Of a stretch of DNA of 25,898 nucleotides, positions 14,368-22,060 are shown in pieces. The notes beneath the pieces were generated by a model. It worked only from the letters and a program-made list of their open reading frames with translations. It did no database searches and was not told the origin of the DNA. Within the stretch, counting starts at the first letter, position 1. Every line of letters begins with the position of its first letter. Source of the DNA: a bacterium (Candidatus Gribaldobacteria) CG10_big_fil_rev_8_21_14_0_10_37_21 (lineage in GTDB: Bacteria > Patescibacteriota > Minisyncoccia > Minisyncoccales > CG1-02-41-26); contig PFAX01000004.1 in the NCBI GenBank assembly GCA_002773495.1, forward strand, positions 9,716 to 35,613, written 5' to 3'. The translations under genes and the position numbers were made by a program.

Positions 14368-16227
14368 GAGGGCAAGGAGTTTAAGTGGAGCTTTCATCTC
14401 GACCAAGGGGGATTTTACGCCATAGAAATAGTAGCTTCTTGTAAGAGCTGGTGCCAAAACTTCCCACCCAAAGACGATGATTTAATTGATAAACAACCCT
14501 TTTTAGAGTCAATCAAAGTTTATCAAATAGAAAGAGAAATAATCAGTTATTTACCCCCTAACAACCCACCCAAAGAAGGCAATTGCCGCCCTTTTTTATC
14601 TATCGCTGTAGTTGGACTTGCCTTAAAACATTTCAACATTAGAGCTAAAGCCACTAAGGGCGATAAATATGCCCTCTTTTTTAGAGACGACGAAGACCTT
14701 AAGCTAAAAATTAACGACAAAACCCAATTTAACCAAGAGCCCAAATCCCACAAACACTGGTATTGGTGTGGCAGAACCCTACAAGGCACGAGCAAAGAGT
14801 TTAGCCAATCATTCAATCAAAAGTCATATCTTAACTATCTTGAGCTTTTTGCTGATAGGTCGCCCACCCTTGAAGCCATTAACTTAACCCTTGATTTAAA
14901 AAGCTTTCAAGATGTCCAGCGAATTAAAAACCTTTTAAAAGCCAAGATAATAGCTAAAGAGGCCTATTTAAGGCAAGACACAGACACCGCTTCTCAAGTT
15001 TTACATACTTTTAAAGAGGGTGATGAGGTTCTTGTCTCTCCAGAGATAAGCCAAGGCCAAGCCCCTTACGAAAAACAAAAAGATTATACCAATACTTGGC
15101 ACAAGGTTGTTTTTTAAGACCAAGAGGGCTATGTTTTTGCTAAGTTCGTAGAGGTTAAGGGCGAAGACCAAGAAACAATAAAAGCAAAAATCATTGCAAT
15201 AGCCAACAAGCACAATCAAGACCCTTGTTTGATGTTAGCGATTGCCCAAAGAGAGTCGCAATTTTTCCCTTATACTGTATCTGAAGTTGACGCAAAGGGA
15301 TTGTTTCAATTGACTCCGATTGCTGTAAAACAGGATCAAGAAACATTTTTCAAGGAAGTAAAAGAAGTTGATCTTTTTGATGTTGACCAAAACATTGAAC
15401 TTGGCATTTTATATTTTAAATATTTAAAAAACGTTTATCAAAACGAAAAAGACCCAACACTGGTCTTGCAACAACAATTGGCTGCCTGGAATTGGGGGCA
15501 AGGCCACATACCTTCTGATAAAAAGTTTAACTTTAATCAACAACCAACAACAGTTCAGCAGTTTGTTGGAGATATTTTGCAATATCAGAGAGACTGCGAA
15601 CAACAAAAAATAAAACAAGCGGGTAAAATAAATCTCCCGTTGCTTTTAGCTGGCTGCTTTGTCTTTTCTTGCTTAATTTTGTCTTTAGGTTTATGTTGTG
15701 CACACAAAATAATTGAACCAAAAGATGGATGGCAAAAGGCCTTTCAGGATTGGGATGCCGTGGCAGGTAGCTCAATAGATGTTAATAGCGACGGGAAAAT
15801 AGATTTATTAATGCTGATGTATGATAGAGGTCCTGCCATTGAGAGAACAAATAAAGTTATTCTTGTGCAGGGGGATAGTTGGAGGGAGTTATTATCTGAA
15901 TCGCTTTGTGGTTTTATGGGCTGGGAAATAGGCGATTTTAACCAAAATGGCAAAACTGAACTTTTAATTCGTTATGATGATTTTGGCATGGCTGGCTGGC
16001 AGAGCTGGTATTTATACGAGTGGAAAAATAATAATTTTGAACTTTTGATTGATGAGAATCAAATTTTATCCAACTTAGAAGTTGAAGATATGGACAATGA
16101 CGGTTTTTCAGAAATCATTCAAACCTTTTGGCCATATGAAGAACCAAAATCCAAACAGATTTTTAAATGGAATGAGCAATCCCAGCGTTATCTTCCCGGA
16201 AAAGTTTTTCCAGTCAGAGAGCTTTAA
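14368..16227 (+). pseudogene. broken cell-wall hydrolase: envelope domain, SH3, lytic transglycosylase, membrane segment, FG-GAP-like repeats
   Basis: One reading frame stays open from 14368 to 16227 except for a single TAA at 15115-15117. It has no start codon; its 5' end abuts the DUF523 fragment. The first part (FHLDQGGFYAIEIVASCKSW...) resembles an extracellular beta-rich domain I associate with CPR proteins and ends with YLNYLELFADRSPTLEAI. An SH3-like domain follows (QVLHTFKEGDEVLVS to YVFAKFVEV), and the TAA falls inside it, after HKVVF. Next comes a lytic-transglycosylase (SLT) domain with the catalytic Glu codon at 15253-15255 (AQRESQF, DAKGLFQLTP), then a membrane segment (LPLLLAGCFVFSCLILSLGL), then three DxNxDG-type repeats (DVNSDGKIDLL, DFNQNGKTELL, DMDNDGFSEII). 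Only a start at about 15229 could yield an SLT-containing product, and it has no ribosome site. It is probably inactive. Confidence 0.75.
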
Positions 16228-16256
16228 TTTTATCCTTAAAATCTATGAAATTTATC

Positions 16257-18020
16257 CTACATCTCGTCTAAGGTTTCAAGGCCTAAAAGGTTAAGGCCTT
16301 GTTTAAGGGCTACAGAGACGGCTTCAACTAATTTTAAGCGAGCTTGAGTTAAGTTAGGGTTTTTTTTATTAATCACGGGCAGGGCTTGGTAAAATTGGTT
16401 AAAAAGCAAAGCTAAATTATAAACGGCTTGGGTTAGTTTAGAGGGGTTTAATTCCGCTTGAGCGTCTTTTAAAGCGATTTTTATTTCTAAAAGCCCTCTT
16501 GCTAAAGCCAAGGCCTCCCTTTCTTTTAAAAGTGAAAAATTAGTTTGCTTTGCCTGGATCGTGGCTTTTGTCTTTATGTTTGCCTTTCTTAAAACGCTTT
16601 TTGCTCGAGCATAACTATACAAGCAATAAGGCCCGGTTTTGCCCTCAAAAGAAAGCGACTGCTTTGGGTCAAAATGCAAGTCCGTTGGGGCGTTAGCGAT
16701 TAAAAGGTAAAACTTAATCGCACCTAAGGCGATTTTACAAGCCCTTTCGTTTAATTCTTTTAAAGAAAGTTTATTTTTTAAATCCCGTTTTTTAATTTCT
16801 TCTTTAGCCATTTCTTCCATTTCCGCGATTAAACCGTCACCGTCAACCACCTTGCCTTCTCTGGATTTCATTTTGCCTTCAGGCAAATAAACCATCCCAT
16901 AAGATAAATGATAACATTTTTCAGCAAAATCAAAACTAAGCTGGCTTAAAATTTCAAACAAACATTTGAAATGGTAGTCCTGTTCACTTCCCACGACATA
17001 AATTGATTTGTCTAATTTATATTTTTTAAATTTTTCCACCGCTGTTCCTAAGTCCTGAGTGGTGTAAACAGAAGTGCCGTCAGCCCTTAAAAGCACTTTT
17101 TTATTGGGTTTTCCGTCTTTGTTTAAACCAAACTTGCTTTGGGGCAACTGAGCCACTGCTTGACCATTAGCTTCTTTTTGGAAAACTCCTTTTTTCAGGC
17201 CTTTTTCAACAATATCTTTGCCTAATTTATAAGTTTTACTTTCATAAAAGAAAACATCAAATTTTAAGCCAAACTTTTGGTAGGTCTCTTTAAAGCCCTT
17301 ATAAACCCAAGCATTCATTTTTTGCCAAAGTTCCCTTACTTCTTTATCCTCCGCTTCCCATTTTTTTAGCATTTCTTGAACCTCATCTTTGAGTGTCGGT
17401 TTTTTTTCTTCTTCAAGGCCGTATTTCACATACCATTTGCCCACGAAATGGTCGCCTTTCATTTTGGCCGTTTCTGGGGTTTCTCCTCCGCCCCACTTAA
17501 GCCACGAGAGCATTGATTTACAAATATGAACGCCCCTGTCGTTAATTAAATTAGCGGAAATAACTTTATTCCCGCTAGCTTTAAAAATTTCCACTAAAGC
17601 TGAGCCCAAAGCCCCATTGCGCAGATGCCCTAAGTGCAAGGGCTTGTTCGTGTTCGGGGAAAGATATTCAATCATTATTTTTTCTTTTTGTTTGGTTTTT
17701 TCAGCTAACCCCTTTTTAACTATTTTTCCTAAGATCTCTTTAAAAAGGATGTTATTTTTAACCTTAAAATTAACATAAGGCCCCATGGCCTCAACTTTGT
17801 CTAAAATATCCAATTTTAAGTTTTGGCTAAGAATTTTCGCAGTTTCTTGAGCCGTTCTCCCTATTTTTTTAGCTATTTCAAAGGTTTCAAAACAAAAATC
17901 CCCTAATGCAATATTGGGTGGAAACTTTAAAACAATATCTTCTAAAGAAAGTTTTATTTTAAAGCTTTTAGCAACCGTCTTAATTAATTCTTTTTTTATT
18001 TTTTTTTCAATTTTCAGCAT
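16257..18020 (-). CDS. argS: arginyl-tRNA synthetase
   Basis: A class I aminoacyl-tRNA synthetase that charges tRNA-Arg. The 587-aa protein has the N-terminal additional domain (about 1-100), then the ArgRS signature SPNTNKPLHLGHLRN (121-135) with the HLGH form of the HIGH motif. The second signature is GKMKSREGKVVDGDGL, a degenerate KMSKS loop as usual in ArgRS. The C-terminal DALR anticodon-binding domain starts near GKTGPYCLYSYARAKSVLRK. The gene converges on the broken SLT gene, with 29 bp between them, and stops with TAG. It is an essential, intact gene set inside an otherwise decaying zone. The promoter is at 18034-18062. Confidence 0.96.
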   Translation of the reverse strand: MLKIEKKIKKELIKTVAKSFKIKLSLEDIVLKFPPNIALGDFCFETFEIAKKIGRTAQETAKILSQNLKLDILDKVEAMGPYVNFKVKNNILFKEILGKIVKKGLAEKTKQKEKIMIEYLSPNTNKPLHLGHLRNGALGSALVEIFKASGNKVISANLINDRGVHICKSMLSWLKWGGGETPETAKMKGDHFVGKWYVKYGLEEEKKPTLKDEVQEMLKKWEAEDKEVRELWQKMNAWVYKGFKETYQKFGLKFDVFFYESKTYKLGKDIVEKGLKKGVFQKEANGQAVAQLPQSKFGLNKDGKPNKKVLLRADGTSVYTTQDLGTAVEKFKKYKLDKSIYVVGSEQDYHFKCLFEILSQLSFDFAEKCYHLSYGMVYLPEGKMKSREGKVVDGDGLIAEMEEMAKEEIKKRDLKNKLSLKELNERACKIALGAIKFYLLIANAPTDLHFDPKQSLSFEGKTGPYCLYSYARAKSVLRKANIKTKATIQAKQTNFSLLKEREALALARGLLEIKIALKDAQAELNPSKLTQAVYNLALLFNQFYQALPVINKKNPNLTQARLKLVEAVSVALKQGLNLLGLETLDEM

Positions 18021-18033
18021 AAATTATTCTTTA

Positions 18034-18062
18034 ATCTTACCCTAACTTGCCTTGCTTGTAAA
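18034..18062 (-). promoter_or_regulatory. argS promoter
   Basis: Read on the minus strand: TTTACA (18062-18057), 17 bp, TAAGAT (18039-18034). It ends 13 nt before the argS ATG, leaving a very short leader. Confidence 0.5.
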
Positions 18063-18081
18063 CTAACGGATTAGTAAAAGC

Positions 18082-18109
18082 TTGACAATTCCGCAAAATA
18101 AAGGAAAAT
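18082..18109 (+). promoter_or_regulatory. possible promoter of the 183-aa gene
   Basis: A consensus -35 TTGACA (18082-18087) is followed after 16 bp by a weak GAAAAT (18104-18109). An alternative -10, TAAGAT (18114-18119), lies 8 nt before the ATG at 18128 but is badly spaced from the -35. Confidence 0.35.
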
Positions 18110-18127
18110 GAAATAAGATCAAGCACT

Positions 18128-18679
18128 ATGTTAATTCAAAAAGTAAAAACAGCAATTAAAGTTGGTGATTTTATTCTAAGAAGGAATCACCGAAACAAAA
18201 TTGATCTTAAATATTTATCAGCCCTTTCTCTGAAAATTTTAACTGACGATATAGCTCGCATTTATTTGTTTGTTGAGGATGGCATTATTAAGAAAATAGG
18301 GGGCTCTACTTCAAAAGGTGGTATAAAATCAACGATGAGTTTTTATACTTCAGCTATGACGGGTAGCCCTGGGGTGCCAAGATTTATCCTCCATTTGTTG
18401 GTTGAAAAATCTCTTAAGAAAGGTTCAAAAATGGAATTGTTTATGATAACCTCTCCTAAAACATTAGCCACAGTAAATGGGCTTTTTGGCTCTAAAAAAG
18501 TTGAGATTGCCAGCTTTAAAGAAATGGAGGATTTGTGTAAGTTTGATTATTATTCAAGAAAAAACAAATACCCCGATTGGAACTTTCAAGAAAATCATCA
18601 GCCCTATCCTGCCGATTTAGCTAAAAAACATGTTTTGTATCATCAAAAGAGATTGCGGTCAAGGCAAAAAAAGAAATAA
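18128..18679 (+). CDS. hypothetical protein, possible GIY-YIG-like nuclease
   Basis: I do not firmly recognise this 183-aa basic protein. The segment IYLFVEDGIIKKIGGSTSKGG (about 44-64) is reminiscent of a GIY-YIG nuclease start (IYxx...xxKIGxS). The middle contains TGSPGVPRFILHLLVEKSLKKG and the end DYYSRKNKYPDWNFQENHQPYP. No conserved arginine in the usual position could be confirmed. Its stop is 2 bp from the stop of the convergent LexA-methyltransferase gene. Because that neighbour is a Dam-like methyltransferase, a restriction-endonuclease role is an attractive guess, but only context and a weak motif support it. Other options are a phage-derived or DNA-repair protein. Confidence 0.7.
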   Translation: MLIQKVKTAIKVGDFILRRNHRNKIDLKYLSALSLKILTDDIARIYLFVEDGIIKKIGGSTSKGGIKSTMSFYTSAMTGSPGVPRFILHLLVEKSLKKGSKMELFMITSPKTLATVNGLFGSKKVEIASFKEMEDLCKFDYYSRKNKYPDWNFQENHQPYPADLAKKHVLYHQKRLRSRQKKK

Positions 18680-18681
18680 AC

Positions 18682-20220
18682 TTAATTTTTTGGTGGGCCG
18701 TAAATTAAAAGCTCGTGAGATTCTTTGATATGGCTACTTGAGCCATTTTTTCTATTCTGACCTATTCTTGTCTCTCCCTGACCTAAGGTATATTGCCAAA
18801 TTGGAAAAAATTGTTGAAAGCCCTTGTAATATTCTCTAATAATAGGGCAGTTGTTATAAGATAAAATAAATCCGGCTTTATGATTTTTTAATAAATCTCT
18901 TAATTTTTCATGCGGAAAGCCGTTGTGGTGCACTGGGATATTCCTCATTGGGTAAATACCCTTAAACATTTTTGAATCGCCCCCTAAGTAATAAGGCGGG
19001 TCGCAATACAGAAAATCATTAGGGTGGTTTTTAATTACCTCTCTAAAATCAGAGCATTTGACTTGTAGATTTTTTGGTTCAAAATTTTTAATCCTTTCAA
19101 TTATTCTTTGATACCTTGTTTCGTTTAAGTATATTTCAGATGCCCAGCCCATAAAACCAGGGCCGTAAGATAGGTTAAAATTATAGACATAATAAACAGC
19201 TAAAGTCAATGGGTCTAATTTTATTTTTTTCTTCCAGACATCGTTTAAAATAAGCCGTATTTTTTCAAATGTTTTTTTGTTTGGTTTTAGTTCAAGTAGT
19301 TTTTTATAGAGTAGGTTTGGTTTTTCTATTTGAAATTGCCAATAATTGCAAAGAATATCAAAAATATCAAAGCCCAAGACCTCTAAATCAAGCTTTTTGC
19401 TCAAAGCAATTTCAATTGAACCGCCGCCAAAAAAAGGCGAGACCACCCTTTTTAGATTATCTGGCAAGAGTTCAATCACATAACCAACAGCCAAGCTTTT
19501 GCCCCCAGCGTATCTTATAGGCGACAAGGCAACTCTTTTGTATTTATTTTGGCTTTTAGGGTTAGAGCTTTTTATTGTTTTTAAGAATTGTTGTTTTTTG
19601 TAGGCCAAGGTTCCGTCTCGCTGAGTGTTTTCAAGATTTCTAATAATTTTTACCACTATGCCCCGTATTTCAATTTCAGAACGATAAATGGGTAGCATTG
19701 CTTGATTGGCTGGTTGCAATCTAAAGCGGTTTTTTTCTTTGTAGATTTTTTTTAAGGTTGCCTCGTTTCCATCAATCACAGCTACCACTGTTTGCCCATC
19801 CTCGGCTGTTTCTTGTCTTTTAATAACTACAATGTCGTTATTAAAAATGCCTTCATCTACCATGCTGTCCCCCTTGACTTTTAAGCCATAGTAATTGGCG
19901 GTAGAGGTTATTTCTTTTTGAGGAATTGTTAAGGATTCCTCCTCTATTTCTAGGGCCTCTATGGGTTGCCCAGCTGCAATAAAACCCAAAATAGGTATTT
20001 TGACAAGTTTTTCCGCTTGGATAACATCAATAGCTCTCGCCTTGTTGTTTTCTTTTTCTAAATAGCCGTTGTTTTTTAATTTTGAAACATAGAAATGAGC
20101 CGTAGAAACTGAAGCTAACTTAAACTTCTTGCATATTTCAGCTAAAGAAGGAGCGTATCCTTTATTTTTTTGATAATTAGCGATAAAATCAAAAACCTTT
20201 TTTTGTTTTTCTGTGAGCAT
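18682..20220 (-). CDS. LexA repressor fused to Dam-like (D12 class) DNA adenine methyltransferase
   Basis: A single 512-aa frame holds two complete domains. Residues 1-65 form the LexA winged helix-turn-helix (LTEKQKKVFDFI...GYAPSLAEICKKF). Residues 72-195 form the S24 autoprotease, with cleavage site Ala83-Gly84 (FIAAGQP), nucleophile Ser119 (VKGDSM) and Lys157 (EATLKKIY), nearly the E. coli numbering. After a basic linker (196-232), residues 233-510 match D12-class N6-adenine methyltransferases: RYAGGKS (236-242), SPFFGGGS (261-268, SAM binding) and CDPPYYL (406-412, catalytic DPPY). Standalone LexA is about 200 aa and Dam about 270-280 aa, so both are full length. Residues needed for cleavage and methylation are present. 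No ATG lies in the linker. DNA target and operator are unknown. Confidence 0.9.
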   Translation of the reverse strand: MLTEKQKKVFDFIANYQKNKGYAPSLAEICKKFKLASVSTAHFYVSKLKNNGYLEKENNKARAIDVIQAEKLVKIPILGFIAAGQPIEALEIEEESLTIPQKEITSTANYYGLKVKGDSMVDEGIFNNDIVVIKRQETAEDGQTVVAVIDGNEATLKKIYKEKNRFRLQPANQAMLPIYRSEIEIRGIVVKIIRNLENTQRDGTLAYKKQQFLKTIKSSNPKSQNKYKRVALSPIRYAGGKSLAVGYVIELLPDNLKRVVSPFFGGGSIEIALSKKLDLEVLGFDIFDILCNYWQFQIEKPNLLYKKLLELKPNKKTFEKIRLILNDVWKKKIKLDPLTLAVYYVYNFNLSYGPGFMGWASEIYLNETRYQRIIERIKNFEPKNLQVKCSDFREVIKNHPNDFLYCDPPYYLGGDSKMFKGIYPMRNIPVHHNGFPHEKLRDLLKNHKAGFILSYNNCPIIREYYKGFQQFFPIWQYTLGQGETRIGQNRKNGSSSHIKESHELLIYGPPKN

Positions 20221-20258
20221 GGTTTTTGGGTTAATAAAAATTTACTTTTTATATTTTA

Positions 20259-20292
20259 ATTATAGTATAATAGAAAAAAAATAGAAAATCAA
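20259..20292 (-). promoter_or_regulatory. lexA-methyltransferase promoter with overlapping palindrome (candidate operator)
   Basis: On the minus strand TTGATT (20292-20287), 17 bp and TATACT (20269-20264) form a good promoter 43 bp before the ATG. The -10 is embedded in a perfect 13-nt palindrome, ATTATA-G-TATAAT (20259-20271). A separate pair of 9-bp inverted repeats, AATAGAAAA (20280-20288) and TTTTCTATT (20315-20323), brackets the -35. Either could be an autoregulatory LexA operator. Confidence 0.5.
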
Positions 20293-20352
20293 AAAGTTAT
20301 TAACACCCAACCAGTTTTCTATTGAACATCAAAAAAGGTTGGATTTAATTAT

Positions 20353-21180
20353 AGACCTGTTGCAAAATAACTTCATATATACTTTAATTTTTGGTAAAAA
20401 AGACCAAAACATTTTCTTGCCTTTACTGGCTTGACCGTAGCAGGGTTTGACAATTTCGTCAAAGATAATCGTCAGGACTGGCGAGAAGAAAGAGTCCAGC
20501 GATTGCTCAAGAGCAATCCAAATAGAAAGCGAAAAATCGGAGGGGGCAGGAAGTTTGCCCTCATAGCCTTTGAAGACCAACTCTTGTTAACACTGATATT
20601 AGCTAAACATTATTGTTCCTGCTTGCTTTTAGAATATCTGTTTAACATTGACACAAGCACGGTTTGTCGAACCTCTCAAATCATTATGGCTTTGATTAAG
20701 AAGGGCGGTAAGTATATTGTCGACCTTGGTCCGCGGCCAAACAAGAAAACTACCACACTAGAAGAGTTGAAAAATCTCATCCCTGACCTTGACGAAATCT
20801 TGGCTGATTGTACCGAACAGAAAATACCAAGACCAGGCAAAAAGGCGAAAAGGAATAAATATCATTCCGGAAAAAAGAAGGCATTTACTCTTAAAACCCA
20901 AATATCCACCAATAGACAGGGTCTGCTCGTCAGCATAGACAAGCCAGTACCCGGAAGACAACACGACTACAAGGTTTTTAAAAAATCCAATCTTCCAAAG
21001 ATTATTCCCATTCTCCACCAAATATATCGCAATTTATTGCAAAACTACGAAACAACATTTGGGTTCGTAGCTAACATTGTCAACTTCCGTATGCTTTGCA
21101 GGTTGAATACTGCATAACAGGCGAAAGTCGACAATTTGAGGTTAGCTTGCTTTAAGTTTTAATTATTTTGCAACAGGTCT
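20353..21180 (+). mobile_element. IS5-type insertion sequence, internally deleted
   Basis: An 828-bp element is bounded by perfect 18-bp terminal inverted repeats, AGACCTGTTGCAAAATAA (20353-20370) and its reverse complement (21163-21180). A 3-bp target duplication TAT flanks it (20350-20352 and 21181-21183). This matches the ISL2-like branch of the IS5 family in end sequence style and duplication length. Its transposase has lost an internal segment (see 20431-21117), so the copy probably cannot move on its own but could be mobilised in trans. Confidence 0.8.
20431..21117 (+). pseudogene. IS5-family DDE transposase, internally deleted
   Basis: The 228-residue frame resembles DDE_Tnp_4 transposases with an N-terminal helix-turn-helix domain (LLLTLILAKHYCSCLLLEYLFNIDTSTVCR). 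The first catalytic aspartate is seen in LADCTEQKIPRP and the second in the GRQHDYKVF motif. The stretch that should follow, carrying the catalytic glutamate (usually VEHVIGRLK), is missing: KKSNLPKIIP runs straight into the C-terminal end ILHQIYRNLLQNYETTFGFVANIVNFRM. Upstream of TTG 20431 the frame still looks like family sequence (RPKHFLAFTGLTV) back to a TAA at 20395, so the 5' end is damaged too. Family members are usually about 260-290 aa. Confidence 0.75.
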
Positions 21181-21183
21181 TAT

Positions 21184-21297
21184 GTTAATGAGCTAAAAAA
21201 CGTTGCCTCGGATCTTTATGGGAAAATTTTTGTTGAGAAAGATAAGATATTTCTTGATTCTGCATTATCTGGTATAGAAAAAATGATGTCCAGTTAA
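21184..21297 (+). pseudogene. 3' remnant of an unknown gene cut by the IS
   Basis: Directly after the insertion sequence an open frame encodes VNELKNVASDLYGKIFVEKDKIFLDSALSGIEKMMSS and stops at TAA 21295-21297. With the IS removed, this frame continues leftwards only to a TGA at 20323-20325 and finds no start codon. It reads like real protein, so it is probably the tail of a gene destroyed before or by the IS insertion. I do not recognise the family. Confidence 0.35.
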
Positions 21298-21335
21298 TTT
21301 TTTTTAACATTAAGAAATTTATGAACATTAAATCT

Positions 21336-21636
21336 ATGAAATTAATTAGTGCTTGCTTATTGGGAGTTAGATGTCGTTATGATGGGGCGTCAAAACCCTG
21401 CCAAAAGGTCTTGGATTTAGCTAAAAAAGAGGTCTTAATTCCGGTTTGCCCCGAACAATTAGGGGGCTTGTCAACCCCGAGAGTCCCTGTTGAGATTCAA
21501 AACTCAACTGGCGAGGAAGTTTTGCTGGGCAATCCATAATGGCTCTTTTTCCGACACCTTAAAGCAAGGCAACGGCATCACAGCCGCCCTTTTAAAGCAA
21601 AATGGTCTAAAAGTTACAACCGAACTTGATTTATAA
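21336..21636 (+). pseudogene. DUF523 gene with internal deletion (copy 2)
   Basis: From ATG 21336 the frame reads MKLISACLLGVRCRYDGASKPCQKVLDLAKKEVLIPVCPEQLGGLSTPRVPVEI, the canonical DUF523 N-terminus, up to a TAA at 21537-21539. The C-terminal end of the same family (NGSFSDTLKQGNGITAALLKQNG) follows immediately in the next frame, 21538-21636. About 60 codons of the middle, including the usual SPSCG motif, are gone and the deletion shifts the frame. An upstream in-frame ATG (21321) is possible but not family-like. It shares high nucleotide identity with copy 1 at 14221-14366. It is non-functional. Confidence 0.8.
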
Positions 21637-21640
21637 TGAA

Positions 21641-22050
21641 ATAGTTAAATTAGCAGAGCCGTGTCAAATGATTTAACTATCTAAGTGAAACGCCTTCGGT
21701 TCTATGATTTAAAAAGTAAGTGAAATTAGCTTGTTGTTTTTTACTTTTTTTGACCTTTAAAGAATTGTTTTTAGCTTTGTAGGCCTTGACAAGCAAGGCA
21801 AGCTTTTTGTAGATTATTCCTCTTTGCCTTTAACTTTCAAGTACCCTTTTCTTAACGCTTTTAGGTACTGGTTTCTTGATGGCATCTCCATAAAATACAG
21901 AGGGCTGGTTTGTTTGACGATGTTTTTGTCTTAATGAGAAAGGCATTATCAGGGCAAACGAGCCAGTTGTTACTCTGTATTTTAATACATTTTTGGTAAG
22001 ATATTAAATTGTGGAACCACCACCCTTTTAGTAAGATTTTACATTACAGA
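21641..22050 (-). mobile_element. relic of a transposon with subterminal repeats
   Basis: This intergenic stretch is a decayed element of about 400 bp. It contains a transposase relic (21677-21891), a 10-bp inverted repeat (21641-21650 with 21671-21680), and a 12-bp perfect inverted repeat TAAAATACAGAG (21891-21902) with CTCTGTATTTTA (21973-21984). Paired short direct repeats with a 35-bp period lie at both sides: TAAGTGAAA at 21682 and 21717, and GTAAGAT at 21996 and 22031. Exact ends and target duplications were not found. The rest of 21637-22177, apart from the clpB promoter and heptamer array, holds nothing recognisable. Confidence 0.4.
21677..21891 (-). pseudogene. transposase relic, N- and C-terminal pieces
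   Basis: From ATG 21889-21891 the minus strand reads MEMPSRNQYLKALRKGYLKVKGKEE and then a stop at 21814-21816. This is like the N-terminus of integrase-type (ISNCY-like) transposases (MPSRNQYLK..R.EYLK). A shifted frame beside it continues as IIYKKLALLVKAYKAKNNSLKVKK...TYFLNHRTEGVSLR and ends at TAG 21677-21679, resembling such proteins' C-terminal end. The whole catalytic core is missing. The family assignment rests on remembered patterns only and needs a search. Confidence 0.4.
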
Positions 22051-22060
22051 TTGCGTGCAG

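Noticed and set aside
14072..14425. 117-codon frame beginning MPRCHSERSEES
   Set aside because: The first part is translation of the palindromic repeat element, the middle is the DUF523 fragment and the end is out of frame with the SLT gene. It is a chimera, not a gene.
14215..14457. 80-codon open frame on the minus strand
   Set aside because: It is antisense to the DUF523 fragment and the junction with the broken SLT gene; no motif or promoter supports it.
15115..15117. Programmed readthrough or stop-codon reassignment in the SLT gene
   Set aside because: The codon is TAA, the window's main stop codon. The gene has also lost its 5' end, so simple decay explains it better.
21668..21725. CRISPR-like direct repeats (ATGATTTAA...TAAGTGAAA, about 35-bp period)
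   Set aside because: There are only two degenerate units, no spacer array and no cas genes. They fit subterminal repeats of a transposon relic better.
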